This document shows, piece after piece, positions 1 through 7,205 of a stretch of 9,853 bases of DNA. Position numbers and translations under genes: made by a program. The stretch lies in contig DBQY01000014.1 of NCBI GenBank assembly GCA_002305805.1, positions 4,551 to 14,403 of the forward strand, given 5' to 3'. The notes under the pieces are model-generated. The model saw only the letters and a list, made by a program, of their open reading frames with translations. It ran no database searches and was not told the origin of the DNA. Origin of the DNA: Atopobium sp. UBA1382 (GTDB lineage: Bacteria > Actinomycetota > Coriobacteriia > Coriobacteriales > Atopobiaceae). The first letter of the stretch is position 1, and every line of letters begins with the position of its first letter.

Positions 1-1
1 C

Positions 2-955
2 CGCAAGAGCACTTCCGACGAGCCTCGCAGGGCGGTGTGTGCGATTGGGGCGTTCGATGGGGTTCACGTCGGGCATCGGGCGTTGATCGAGCGGGCGCGC
101 GTCGAGGCTCGCCAACGTGGGGACGAGCTTGTCATAGTTACGTTTTCACCGGATCCGTCGGTGGTCCTGTGCCCGGAACATCCGCAGAAGATGTTGCTTG
201 CTGACGAGGGTCGGCTGGGCATCCTGCATTCGATCGAGGGTGTTGATCGCGTGGTCGTGCTGGACTTTACGGCGGAGCTCGCTGCGCTGCCGTACGAGCG
301 GTTCGTGCGGGAGACGCTCGGGGGGCTCGTGGACCTGGACGCGATCGTCGTGGGGTCGGACTTCCGACTTGGCGCGGGCGGGGAGGGCACCGTCGACTCC
401 CTTGCTGAGCTGGGACGCGCTCGCGGGTTTGATGTCATCGGCATGGAACTCCTCGACGAGGGCGGGGCTCCCGTCACCGCCACGAGGATCCGGGCTCTCC
501 TCGGCGAGGGTCGCGTCGAGGCGGCCGCGGGCCTTCTCGGTCGCTGCCACTTCGTCACCGGTGAGGTCGTGCGCGGTCGCGGGGAGGGGACCGGCTTTGG
601 GTTCCCGACGGCCAACGTCTGCGTGCCGGCCGCCCTCTGCCTGCCCGCGGAGGGCGTCTACGCCGGGTACGTGACGCACGGCGATACCGCGTGGCCTGCG
701 GCGATCAACGTGGGCAAGCCGAGGTCCTTCTCGCCCGGCGAGGAGGGTGCCCCCTTCCTGGAGGCGACGCTTCTCGGCTTTGAGGGGGACCTCTACGGGG
801 CGGTCGTGGACGTGTCCTTTGTGCGATGGCTGCGCGAGCCGAGGACCTTCTCGTCAATCGGGGAGCTCGAGCGCGTCGTGCTGGGAAACGTGTCCTGGGT
901 GCGTGCTACCCTTGGGGAGCGAGGGATCGCCCTGAGAGGGGAGGCGAGCTCATGA
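2..955 (+). CDS. ribF: Bifunctional riboflavin kinase / FAD synthetase, 5' end cut by window
   Basis: RibF phosphorylates riboflavin to FMN and adenylates FMN to FAD in the cytoplasm. The N-terminal nucleotidyltransferase domain is recognised by GAFDGVHVGH (about bases 47-76) and by a segment reading VVGSDFRLGAGGEG. The C-terminal flavokinase domain carries GEGTGFGFPTANV (about bases 577-615), then EGVYAGYV, INVGKP and GDLYG, all in the usual order. The frame is open back to base 2, and the family normally has 10-20 residues before the first motif, so the true start almost certainly lies upstream of the window. A GTG at 35 is possible but would leave only three residues before the GAFDGVH motif. 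The stop codon overlaps the dnaG start as ATGA, which suggests translational coupling. No required motif is missing. I am sure of the family and unsure only of the start. Confidence 0.95.
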   Translation, partial: RKSTSDEPRRAVCAIGAFDGVHVGHRALIERARVEARQRGDELVIVTFSPDPSVVLCPEHPQKMLLADEGRLGILHSIEGVDRVVVLDFTAELAALPYERFVRETLGGLVDLDAIVVGSDFRLGAGGEGTVDSLAELGRARGFDVIGMELLDEGGAPVTATRIRALLGEGRVEAAAGLLGRCHFVTGEVVRGRGEGTGFGFPTANVCVPAALCLPAEGVYAGYVTHGDTAWPAAINVGKPRSFSPGEEGAPFLEATLLGFEGDLYGAVVDVSFVRWLREPRTFSSIGELERVVLGNVSWVRATLGERGIALRGEASS

Positions 956-2889
956 TCACCGACGAGGACAAGGAGCGGGTCCGCCAGGCGACGGACTTTG
1001 TGCAGCTCGTGGCCGAGACCGTCGAGCTGCGCCAGCGCGGCCAGGAGTTCTGGGGGTGCTGCCCGTTCCACGGCGAGAAGAGCCCCTCGTTCAAGGTCAA
1101 CCCTGCGACGGGCCTGTGGCACTGCTTTGGCTGCGGCGACGGCGGGGACGTCTTCTCCTACGTGCAGCGCCGCGAGAACCTGGATTTCCCCGACGCGATT
1201 CGCTACCTGGCGGACCGTGCCGGGATCGAGCTCACGGAGGAGCGCGGCGCCCGGCGCGGCCCCCGCAAGACGCGCCTCATGGAGGCGCTCGGAGCGGCCG
1301 AGGAGTTCTATCACACGATGCTCATGCGCGGCAAGGGGACGGGGCCCGACGAGGCGCGCCGCTACTTCGCTGGCCGCGGCTTTGGCTCGGAGGTGTGCCG
1401 GCGCTGGGGCCTGGGCTTTGCCCCGGGGCGCGGCTCGCTCGTCGCGTGCCTGCGCGAGAAGGGGTTCACGAGCGCCGAGATGGTCGCCGCCGACCTGGCG
1501 CAGGAGCGATCCGGCCGTGTTGTCGATCGCTTCTACGAGCGCGTGATGTTCCCCATCCATGACGAGCAGGGGCGCACCATCGCCTTTGGCGGGCGCATCA
1601 TCGGGCCCAAGCGCGACAACGTGGCAAAGTATGTGAACACGCGCGACACGGCCGCCTTCAACAAGGGCAAGCACCTCTTTGCCTACGACCGGGCCAAGGA
1701 GGGCATGGCGGCGACGGGGGAGGCCATCGTCTGCGAGGGCTACACCGACGTCATCGCCATGCACGAGGCGGGGTTCACCAACGCGGTGGCCGCGCTCGGA
1801 ACGGCGTTTCGCCTCGACCACGTGCGGCTCATGGAGCGCCAGCGCGTGAGCCGCATCATCTGCATGTTCGACGGCGACGCCGCCGGCCAGCGCGCGGCGG
1901 AGCGTGCGATCCGCTACCTGGACAAGACGTCGGCGGCGCTCCTGTGCGTCGTCCTGCCGGACGGCCAGGACCCGATGGAGTTTCTCGCCGCCCACGGGGC
2001 GGACGCCCTGCGCCCGATCCTCGCTGCCGCGCGACCCCTCATGGACTTCGTCTTCGAGAAGCGCCTCGAGGGCTACGACCTCTCGGCCCCCGGGCGCCGC
2101 GTGCGCGCGCTCGAGGACATGGCGGGCGTTCTGGCCCCGCTCAAGCGCTCCGTCCTTCTCGACGAGTACGCCACGCGCCTCGCCGACGCCCTCGGCATGG
2201 ACGTGGACGAGACCAAGCGCGCCATCCGCGAGGCCCCCGTGCGCGAGCTCGACGAGGAGCGCCCTGCACGGGCTCCTTCGGCTCCGGCGACGCCCTCGCG
2301 CGAGCGCCCGGCCGTGCCCGCCGCGGACGGGGAGGCGCCGGCGGACTATGTGCCGCTCGAGGCCTACGATGCCGTCCCCGCCGATCCCGGTGCGGCTCCG
2401 GCCGACGAGGTCGCGGGCATGAGCCGCCTCTCGGCGGACGAGCGCATGCAGGTCTCCGCCGAGCAGGAGCTGCTTGCCGCCATCGCGCGCCGCCCCGATG
2501 CGATGCGCTCATTCGGCGCGAGGATTGCCTCGCTCTCGTGGGTCGACGAGCGCCATGAGGCCATGGCGTGGGCGATGCTCTCCACTCCCGACGGGGCGAC
2601 GCCCGCCGAGGCGGTCGCCGCTGCCGTTGCCGTCGTGCCCGACGCGGCGAGGATTCTCTCGGGCGGACGCGTCATGGACGAGGCCGAGCTCTCCGACGAC
2701 CAGAAGCTCGAGTTCATCGTCGACACCGCTGAGCTCTGCTCGTGCCGCCGCAGAATCCGCCAGATTCGCGGCCGGCTGCGTTCCGCGCCCTCCGACGAGG
2801 ACTCCGAGCGGCTCTTCGCCGAGGCGACCGAGCTCCAGAGACGCTCCAACGAGCTGGCAAACCGGCTTTCGTCGGTCTTCTCCGAATAG
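952..2889 (+). CDS. dnaG: DNA primase DnaG
   Basis: DnaG makes the short RNA primers for Okazaki fragments and works with the replicative helicase at the fork. The protein has 645 residues, somewhat longer than E. coli DnaG (581). The N-terminal CHC2 zinc finger has C37, H40, C58 and C61 (CPFH, then HCFGC). The catalytic core follows, with KYVNT and the TOPRIM motifs EGYTD (E262) and DGD (D307, D309). A Pro/Ala/Glu-rich linker spans about residues 427-490, and a helical helicase-binding C-terminus follows. The ATG at 952 is chosen because [20 protein letters not shown] is the usual DnaG beginning, AGAGGGGAGG lies 7 bases upstream, and the start overlaps the ribF stop. The frame stays open further upstream, but that extension only translates ribF DNA. 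The extra length lies mainly in the linker, which is typically variable. Confidence 0.97.
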   Translation: MITDEDKERVRQATDFVQLVAETVELRQRGQEFWGCCPFHGEKSPSFKVNPATGLWHCFGCGDGGDVFSYVQRRENLDFPDAIRYLADRAGIELTEERGARRGPRKTRLMEALGAAEEFYHTMLMRGKGTGPDEARRYFAGRGFGSEVCRRWGLGFAPGRGSLVACLREKGFTSAEMVAADLAQERSGRVVDRFYERVMFPIHDEQGRTIAFGGRIIGPKRDNVAKYVNTRDTAAFNKGKHLFAYDRAKEGMAATGEAIVCEGYTDVIAMHEAGFTNAVAALGTAFRLDHVRLMERQRVSRIICMFDGDAAGQRAAERAIRYLDKTSAALLCVVLPDGQDPMEFLAAHGADALRPILAAARPLMDFVFEKRLEGYDLSAPGRRVRALEDMAGVLAPLKRSVLLDEYATRLADALGMDVDETKRAIREAPVRELDEERPARAPSAPATPSRERPAVPAADGEAPADYVPLEAYDAVPADPGAAPADEVAGMSRLSADERMQVSAEQELLAAIARRPDAMRSFGARIASLSWVDERHEAMAWAMLSTPDGATPAEAVAAAVAVVPDAARILSGGRVMDEAELSDDQKLEFIVDTAELCSCRRRIRQIRGRLRSAPSDEDSERLFAEATELQRRSNELANRLSSVFSE

Positions 2890-2903
2890 CTTTCGGGTAT
2901 AAT
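2875..2903 (+). promoter_or_regulatory. Probable rpoD promoter, perfect -10 box
   Basis: TATAAT at 2898-2903 matches the primary-sigma -10 consensus exactly and stands 9 bases after the dnaG stop. The position 17 bp upstream (2875-2880, GTCTTC) is a poor -35 box, and no TG dinucleotide makes an extended -10. Transcription would start near 2910, giving a leader of about 24 bases before the rpoD GTG. This suggests that rpoD can be transcribed independently of ribF-dnaG. The weak -35 leaves strength and regulation open. Confidence 0.6.
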
Positions 2904-2933
2904 CTCGAAGGTTTATACGTCGAAAGGACACAT

Positions 2934-4304
<1,371 letters not shown>

Positions 4305-4307
4305 CGG

Positions 4308-4733
4308 ATGTCGCCGAACCAGAAGCGCTTCAAGATCGTCTCGCTCGTCATCCTGCTCGTCGCCCTGGTTCAGGTCGTGGGCGGCGTGCTGCTCCTCTTG
4401 GGCTCGCCCCTCGTCGCGGGTCTGCGCATCGACCTGGGTGGCAACGCCTCCTACGACGGCGCCATTGCTGCCGAGGTCCTCGGCGTCCTCGCCCTCGTGG
4501 TCGGGCTCTACTGCTTTGCCGTGGGGGTTACGGGCGCACGCGCGGCGAACAGCCCGCGCAGCATCGGCAAGTTCAACGTGCTTGCCGTCGTCATGCTCGT
4601 CGCGTCGCTCGTCCAGGTCGGTCTTGGCGTGAGCACCGGACAGGTCGGCTGGGTCGAGGTCCTTCTCGCCGTGCTCGCGGTGCTCGGCCTCGTATTTGCC
4701 GGCAAGGCGCACAACGAGGCCATCGACCGCTAG
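4308..4733 (+). CDS. Small four-helix membrane protein, function unknown
   Basis: The 141-residue product is almost entirely hydrophobic, with four predicted transmembrane helices at about residues 9-32, 52-75, 88-109 and 113-131. It has a basic N-terminus (NQKRFK) and no catalytic motif I recognise. Helices 1 and 3 look like copies of one another: RFKIVSLVILLVALVQVVGG against KFNVLAVVMLVASLVQVGLG. Over 21 aligned residues 9 are identical and most others are conservative, so the protein probably arose by duplication of a two-helix hairpin. The ATG lies 3 bases after the rpoD stop, and its GGAGGA ribosome site (4295-4300) lies inside rpoD, so the two genes are probably translationally coupled. 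A strong terminator follows. A link to sigma factor function is suggested only by position. Confidence 0.85.
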   Translation: MSPNQKRFKIVSLVILLVALVQVVGGVLLLLGSPLVAGLRIDLGGNASYDGAIAAEVLGVLALVVGLYCFAVGVTGARAANSPRSIGKFNVLAVVMLVASLVQVGLGVSTGQVGWVEVLLAVLAVLGLVFAGKAHNEAIDR

Positions 4734-4755
4734 GGGAGCACAGACACGAATCGCC

Positions 4756-4795
4756 GCCGCCCGCGACCGCCTCTCGCCGTCGCGGGCGGCTTTTT
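4756..4795 (+). terminator. Intrinsic terminator of the dnaG-rpoD cluster
   Basis: A perfect 12-bp GC-rich stem (GCCGCCCGCGAC pairing with GTCGCGGGCGGC) encloses an 11-base loop and is followed directly by five T. It stands 22 bases after the stop of the membrane protein gene and ends the + strand housekeeping unit. Confidence 0.93.
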
Positions 4796-4807
4796 GTGCG
4801 CCGACGC

Positions 4808-4953
4808 TCCGCGGTTTCCCGCCCTTGTCGCCCTGCCTTCTAGGAAAGGCCGCCCTTGTCCCCAGCGTCCCTAGGAATCGCCGTCCTTGGCATGCGAGCA
4901 TCTAGAAAAACCCGCCTTTGTCACGGCGGGCTCTAAGAACTGGCGATGTTGTC
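4808..4953 (+). repeat. Array 1, forward arm: five 22-bp repeats at 31-bp period
   Basis: Copies start at 4808, 4839, 4870, 4901 and 4932, exactly 31 bp apart, so each 22-bp copy is separated by a 9-bp gap. The shared pattern is TCTAGRAA, three or four variable bases, then about CGCCCTTGTC. The first copy has lost the TCTAG half but keeps CCCGCCCTTGTC. The copies are diverged, so this is an old or functionally constrained family rather than a recent tandem duplication. The 9-bp gaps differ from one another. The arm begins 12 bases after the rpoD-cluster terminator. No protein gene is credible here. Function unknown. Confidence 0.9.
4885..4924 (+). repeat. 40-bp inverted repeat, left copy (matches 5445-5484)
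   Basis: This block runs from the end of the third forward copy through the 9-bp gap ATGCGAGCA and the fourth copy. Its reverse complement occurs at 5445-5484 with 39 of 40 bases identical. The neighbouring 15 bases outward still match at 11 positions. The much higher identity than between other repeat copies suggests a recent duplication or gene conversion between the two arrays. Confidence 0.92.
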
Positions 4954-4975
4954 ACGTTGGAGCGCCATACGGTTG
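4954..4975. repeat. Array 1 centre with conserved core
   Basis: This 22-bp segment separates the forward and reverse arms of array 1. Its first 13 bases, ACGTTGGAGCGCC, recur on the opposite strand in the centre of array 2 with a single difference. The remaining 9 bases are not conserved. The centre has the same length as in array 2. Confidence 0.75.
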
Positions 4976-5090
4976 GACAAGAGACGACATTCCTAGATGT
5001 CCCAAAGACAAGAACGACGATTTCTAGATCGTCGTCGGACACGTGCCCATATTCCCAGACGTTCTCTGTGCAAGGGAGGCAATTGCTAGA
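4976..5090 (-). repeat. Array 1, reverse arm: four 22-bp repeats at 31-bp period
   Basis: These are the same repeats in the opposite orientation, starting at 4976, 5007, 5038 and 5069, again exactly 31 bp apart. On the minus strand they read TCTAGGAA...CTTGTC, TCTAGAAA...CTTGTC, TCTGGGAA...GTGTC and TCTAGCAA...CTTGCA. The third copy is the most degenerate. The arm ends 16 bases before the terminator of the tRNA-Asn gene. Confidence 0.88.
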
Positions 5091-5105
5091 GCAGCTATCC
5101 AGAAC

Positions 5106-5141
5106 AGAAAAGAGGCCAGAGGGTTTTGCCCCTCCGGCCTC
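5106..5141 (-). terminator. Intrinsic terminator of tRNA-Asn
   Basis: Bases 5112-5123 and 5130-5141 form a 12-bp stem with one A-C mismatch around a 6-base loop. On the minus strand the hairpin is followed by TTTTC. It lies 9 bases beyond the tRNA 3' end in the direction of tRNA transcription. There is no T run on the + side, so it probably acts only on the minus strand. Confidence 0.85.
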
Positions 5142-5150
5142 GAAAGCTCC

Positions 5151-5225
5151 TGGCTCCCCGGGTAGGATTCGAACCTACGACACGCTGATTAACAGTCAGC
5201 TGCGCTACCACTGCGCCACCGGGGA
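5151..5225 (-). tRNA. tRNA-Asn (anticodon GTT)
   Basis: The minus strand folds into a complete cloverleaf: acceptor TCCCCGG/CCGGGGA with discriminator G, D stem GCGC/GCGC with loop AGTGGTA, anticodon stem GCTGA/TCAGC with loop CTGTTAA (anticodon GTT), a 5-base variable loop GTGTC, and T stem GTAGG/CCTAC with loop TTCGAAT. The 3' CCA is encoded. The length is 75 bases with CCA. It reads asparagine codons AAC and AAU. It is the only minus-strand gene in the window and sits alone between the two repeat arrays, with its own promoter and terminator. Confidence 0.98.
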
Positions 5226-5245
5226 ATGTGCTTGCGCAAGGAGTA

Positions 5246-5284
5246 AGTATACAGAAGTGACGGCGGCGCGCAACCCCTTTTTTT
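5246..5284 (-). promoter_or_regulatory. Probable promoter of tRNA-Asn with A-tract upstream
   Basis: On the minus strand TATACT (5246-5251) is a good -10 box. TTGCGC (5268-5273), 16 bp upstream, is a weak -35 box. A run of seven A (5278-5284) lies just beyond it, where an UP element for the alpha subunit would sit. Transcription would start close to 5239, about 14 bases before the mature tRNA 5' end. Confidence 0.6.
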
Positions 5285-5310
5285 GGATTCTTGTACGACG
5301 TGGCTCTCGA

Positions 5311-5424
5311 TCCAGAAAATGACCCTCTTGCGAATTCATGTCTAAGAAAGCGGGCGCTTGTCCCTTGTTGATCTAGGAACGACCGCCCTTGTCGCTTGAA
5401 GTTCTAGAAATGCGGCGTCTTGTA
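5311..5424 (+). repeat. Array 2, forward arm: four 22-bp repeats at 30-31-bp period
   Basis: Copies start at 5311, 5341, 5372 and 5403. They read TCCAGAAA...TTGCG, TCTAAGAA...GCTTGTC, TCTAGGAA...CGCCCTTGTC and TCTAGAAA...CTTGTA. The first is the most degenerate and is one base out of the 31-bp register. The arm begins 27 bases past the A-tract upstream of the tRNA promoter. The 9-bp gaps do not match those of array 1. Confidence 0.87.
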
Positions 5425-5446
5425 CGGCACCGCGGCGCTACAACGT
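5425..5446. repeat. Array 2 centre with conserved core
   Basis: This 22-bp segment lies between the converging arms of array 2. Its minus strand starts ACGTTGTAGCGCC, matching the array 1 core at 12 of 13 positions. The core orientation is therefore opposite to that in array 1, so the two arrays are inverted copies of one design. Confidence 0.75.
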
Positions 5447-5484
5447 GACAAGGGCGGGTTTTTCTAGATGCTCGCATGCCAAGG
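5445..5484 (-). repeat. 40-bp inverted repeat, right copy (matches 4885-4924)
   Basis: This covers the first reverse copy of array 2, its gap TGCTCGCAT and the beginning of the next copy. It is the reverse complement of 4885-4924 except for one base. Here the block touches the core directly, whereas in array 1 one additional 31-bp unit (the copy at 4932) lies between block and core. That points to gain or loss of whole units. Confidence 0.92.
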
Positions 5485-5530
5485 GCGGCAATTACTGGAG
5501 GGCTGGGAGACAAGGGCGAGAAAAACTAGA
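5447..5530 (-). repeat. Array 2, reverse arm: three 22-bp repeats at 31-bp period
   Basis: Copies start at 5447, 5478 and 5509, exactly 31 bp apart. On the minus strand they read TCTAGAAA...CGCCCTTGTC, TCCAGTAA...CGCCCTTGGC and TCTAGTTT...CGCCCTTGTC. No further copy is visible at the next register (5540). The following 110 bases lead into the zinc-ribbon gene. They hold a 6-bp inverted repeat, GTCGGC/GCCGAC with a 3-base loop (5592-5606), and no convincing promoter. Confidence 0.9.
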
Positions 5531-5640
5531 ATGCGAACGGCGTGAGAGGGAACGGGCTGTTCGATGCGGGCGATTGGGATACCATGTCTGTGTCGGCATG
5601 GCCGACTCGGTTGTTCCAAGCATCGTGACGGGGGTTCGAC

Positions 5641-6450
5641 ATGGGTTTTCTCGATAACGTCCAGTCGACGTTCAACCGCGGCGTCGCCGCAGCCGGACGT
5701 ACGACCGATACGGTCAGGCTCAAGGCTCAGATGGCCGATGCGCTCAAGCGCCGGCAGAACCTGGCGGCGCAGCTGGGGGCAAGCCTCTACGACCTCACGC
5801 GCGACGACCCGACGTTCCGCGCCGGTCGCGAGGCGCTCTACGACGGAATCGCAGCCGTTGATGCCGAACGCGCCCAGATCCAGTCTGAGCTCGATCGCAT
5901 CGAGCGGGAGGCGCAGGCGGCCCAGAGCGCCGCTACATCTGTGTCCTGCCCGTTCTGCGGCGCTCAGCTGAGCGCGACCGACGTCTTCTGCTCCGGTTGC
6001 GGCAAGCCCATGACCGAGATCGAGGCTGCGCGCAGCGCCGCCCAGCAGCCCGCACCCGCCGTGAGCGTCGACGGTCCGACCTGCCCGGCGTGTGGCTCGC
6101 CCATGAACGTCGGCGACCTCTTTTGCATGAACTGTGGCCACAAGCTTGACGCCCCTGCGTCGATGCCCGAGCCGGAGCCCGAAACCGCGCCCGCGCCCGA
6201 TCCGGAGCCGGAAGCTGTATCCGCGCCCGAACCGGAGCCTGAGCCCGCGCCCGAGGCCGCGCCCGAACCGGAGCCCGAGCCTGAGCCGGCACCCTCGCCC
6301 GAGCCCGCGCCGGAACCCGAGCCTGCGCCAGAACCCATTGCGGAGCCCACCCCCGAGCCCTCACCCACGTTTGCGTTCTGTCCCGAGTGCGGCGCCCACG
6401 CCAACCCCGGGGACCGCTTCTGCATGAACTGCGGGCATCCGCTCAGCTAG
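5641..6450 (+). CDS. Zinc-ribbon protein with Pro-Glu linker, function unknown
   Basis: The 269-residue product has no signal peptide or transmembrane helix and is probably cytoplasmic. Residues 1-100 are charged and helical, with a likely coiled coil at about 71-98. Three C4 zinc ribbons follow: C103/C106/C117/C120, C148/C151/C162/C165 and C247/C250/C261/C264. The second and third share the ending FCMNCGH. Between them, residues 174-242 are a Pro-Glu/Pro-Ala repeat that probably acts as a rigid spacer. The ATG is the only reasonable start, because an in-frame TGA lies 13 bases upstream. GGGGG about 8 bases before it is a mediocre ribosome site. Zinc ribbons of this kind occur in many unrelated proteins, so no function is assigned. 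It stands alone between the repeat array and the pyr operon. The repetitive linker may vary in length between strains. Confidence 0.9.
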   Translation: MGFLDNVQSTFNRGVAAAGRTTDTVRLKAQMADALKRRQNLAAQLGASLYDLTRDDPTFRAGREALYDGIAAVDAERAQIQSELDRIEREAQAAQSAATSVSCPFCGAQLSATDVFCSGCGKPMTEIEAARSAAQQPAPAVSVDGPTCPACGSPMNVGDLFCMNCGHKLDAPASMPEPEPETAPAPDPEPEAVSAPEPEPEPAPEAAPEPEPEPEPAPSPEPAPEPEPAPEPIAEPTPEPSPTFAFCPECGAHANPGDRFCMNCGHPLS

Positions 6451-6477
6451 CTTGTCCGCACCCTCGTCGCCGCGCCC

Positions 6478-6506
6478 TTGCGGTGGGCGGCCGAGTGACG
6501 TACAGT
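6478..6506 (+). promoter_or_regulatory. Possible pyr operon promoter
   Basis: TTGCGG (6478-6483) and TACAGT (6501-6506) are separated by exactly 17 bp, with 3 and 4 of 6 consensus matches. Transcription would start near 6513 and give a leader of about 120 bases. It is the best-spaced candidate I found between the zinc-ribbon gene and pyrR, but both boxes are imperfect. Confidence 0.4.
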
Positions 6507-6524
6507 GAGGGGGATTCTTTAAGC

Positions 6525-6615
6525 CGGTGCGAGACGCCAGCAAGGTCAGGTCCCTTCGGGGGCGCTTCCCACACACCCTTCTTGACGCTCGCGCCGCATG
6601 GCAGGGCGTCTTTTT
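6525..6615 (+). promoter_or_regulatory. Probable pyr leader attenuator
   Basis: A terminator hairpin (6584-6615) sits directly before pyrR. Its 5' arm CTCGCGCCG (6588-6596) can also pair with CGGTGCGAG (6525-6533) over nine pairs with one G-U, which would prevent the hairpin. The same upstream segment can form a small alternative stem GGTG/CGCC (6526-6538). A UUCG-capped hairpin (about 6551-6562) lies in between. This is the layout of a transcription attenuator, and PyrR is the natural regulator. I could not find a convincing match to the known Bacillus PyrR-binding loop in a stable stem, so the recognition element is unproven. Confidence 0.5.
6584..6615 (+). terminator. Intrinsic terminator in the pyr leader
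   Basis: GACGCT (6584-6589) pairs with GGCGTC (6605-6610), with an inner GCC/GGC pairing, and five T follow. It ends 17 bases before the pyrR start. No promoter fits between it and pyrR, so pyr transcription must read through it. It may also end transcripts from the zinc-ribbon gene. Confidence 0.75.
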
Positions 6616-6632
6616 CTTAGGAAGGGAGTCCC

Positions 6633-7184
6633 ATGGAGCAGCCCCAGCTCAAAGCACAGATCATGGACGGACAGGCCATGGCTCGTGCGCTCACGCGCGT
6701 CGCGCATGAGATCATCGAGAAGAACGAGGGAGCCGAGGGAATCGTCCTGGTCGGCATCGTTCGCCGCGGCGCCGCGCTCGCGCCCCTGCTCGCCGACGAG
6801 ATCGCCAAGATCGAGGGCGCCCGCCCGCCCGTTGGCTCCCTCGACGTGAGCTTCTACCGCGACGACGTCCGCCGCAAGATCGCCCCCGTCGAGTTTGGGA
6901 CCGACATCCCCTTCGACGTCGACGGTCGCGACATCATCCTCGTGGACGACGTCCTCTACACCGGACGCACAATCCGCGCGGCGCTCGACGCCCTCATCGA
7001 CCTCGGCCGTCCCAAGACGGTCCAGCTCGCCGTCATGGTCGACCGCGGCCATCGCGAGCTGCCCATCCGCGCCGACTACGTGGGCAAGAACGTCCCCTCC
7101 TCGCACGAGGAGGACGTCCGCGTGACCATCGCCCCCTACGACGAGACCAACGCCGTCGAGATTTGGACCAAGCCCACCGAGTAG
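6633..7184 (+). CDS. pyrR: Pyrimidine operon regulator / uracil phosphoribosyltransferase PyrR
   Basis: PyrR is a PRTase-fold protein that, when bound to UMP or UTP, binds pyr leader RNA and favours termination. It may also convert uracil plus PRPP to UMP. The 183-residue length is typical. The PRPP-binding motif ILVDDVLYTGRTI is at residues 102-114. The PyrR signature DRGHRELPIRADYVGKN (137-153) follows, continuing into VPSS. A GGAAGGGAG ribosome site lies 4 bases upstream of the ATG, just after the leader terminator. It is the first gene of the pyr operon, the usual place for pyrR, and probably regulates its own transcript. The family is certain. The mechanism (attenuation or translational control) is inferred from the leader. 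Confidence 0.97.
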   Translation: MEQPQLKAQIMDGQAMARALTRVAHEIIEKNEGAEGIVLVGIVRRGAALAPLLADEIAKIEGARPPVGSLDVSFYRDDVRRKIAPVEFGTDIPFDVDGRDIILVDDVLYTGRTIRAALDALIDLGRPKTVQLAVMVDRGHRELPIRADYVGKNVPSSHEEDVRVTIAPYDETNAVEIWTKPTE

Positions 7185-7205
7185 AGCACAGGAGGTGCCC
7201 AGCAC

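Noticed and set aside
4998..5037. Local hairpins in which a gap pairs with the variable part of the adjacent repeat copy
   Set aside because: Clear in the copy at 5007 (CGACGA with TCGTCG) and weak in those at 4976 and 4839, but absent in the other copies, so it is not a property of the family.
5274..5295. A further repeat copy upstream of array 2
   Set aside because: Only the TTCTTGTA end matches (about 11 of 22), it is out of the 31-bp register (37 bp from the next copy), and it contains the A-tract of the tRNA promoter.
4918..5322. Possible 134-residue protein on the + strand
   Set aside because: The frame runs across repeat array 1 and antisense through the tRNA-Asn gene, has no plausible ribosome site and resembles no protein.
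4808..5530. CRISPR array
   Set aside because: Repeats are diverged, the gaps are only 9 bp, orientation flips in the middle of each array, and no cas gene is present.
6462..6493. Terminator directly after the zinc-ribbon gene
   Set aside because: Only a 5-bp CGCCC/GGGCG stem with no following T run. The downstream leader terminator could serve instead.
6503..6510. CAGTGAGG resembling the Bacillus PyrR-binding loop CNGNGAGG
   Set aside because: The flanking bases cannot form the stem needed to present it as a loop, and it overlaps the proposed -10 box. Probably chance.
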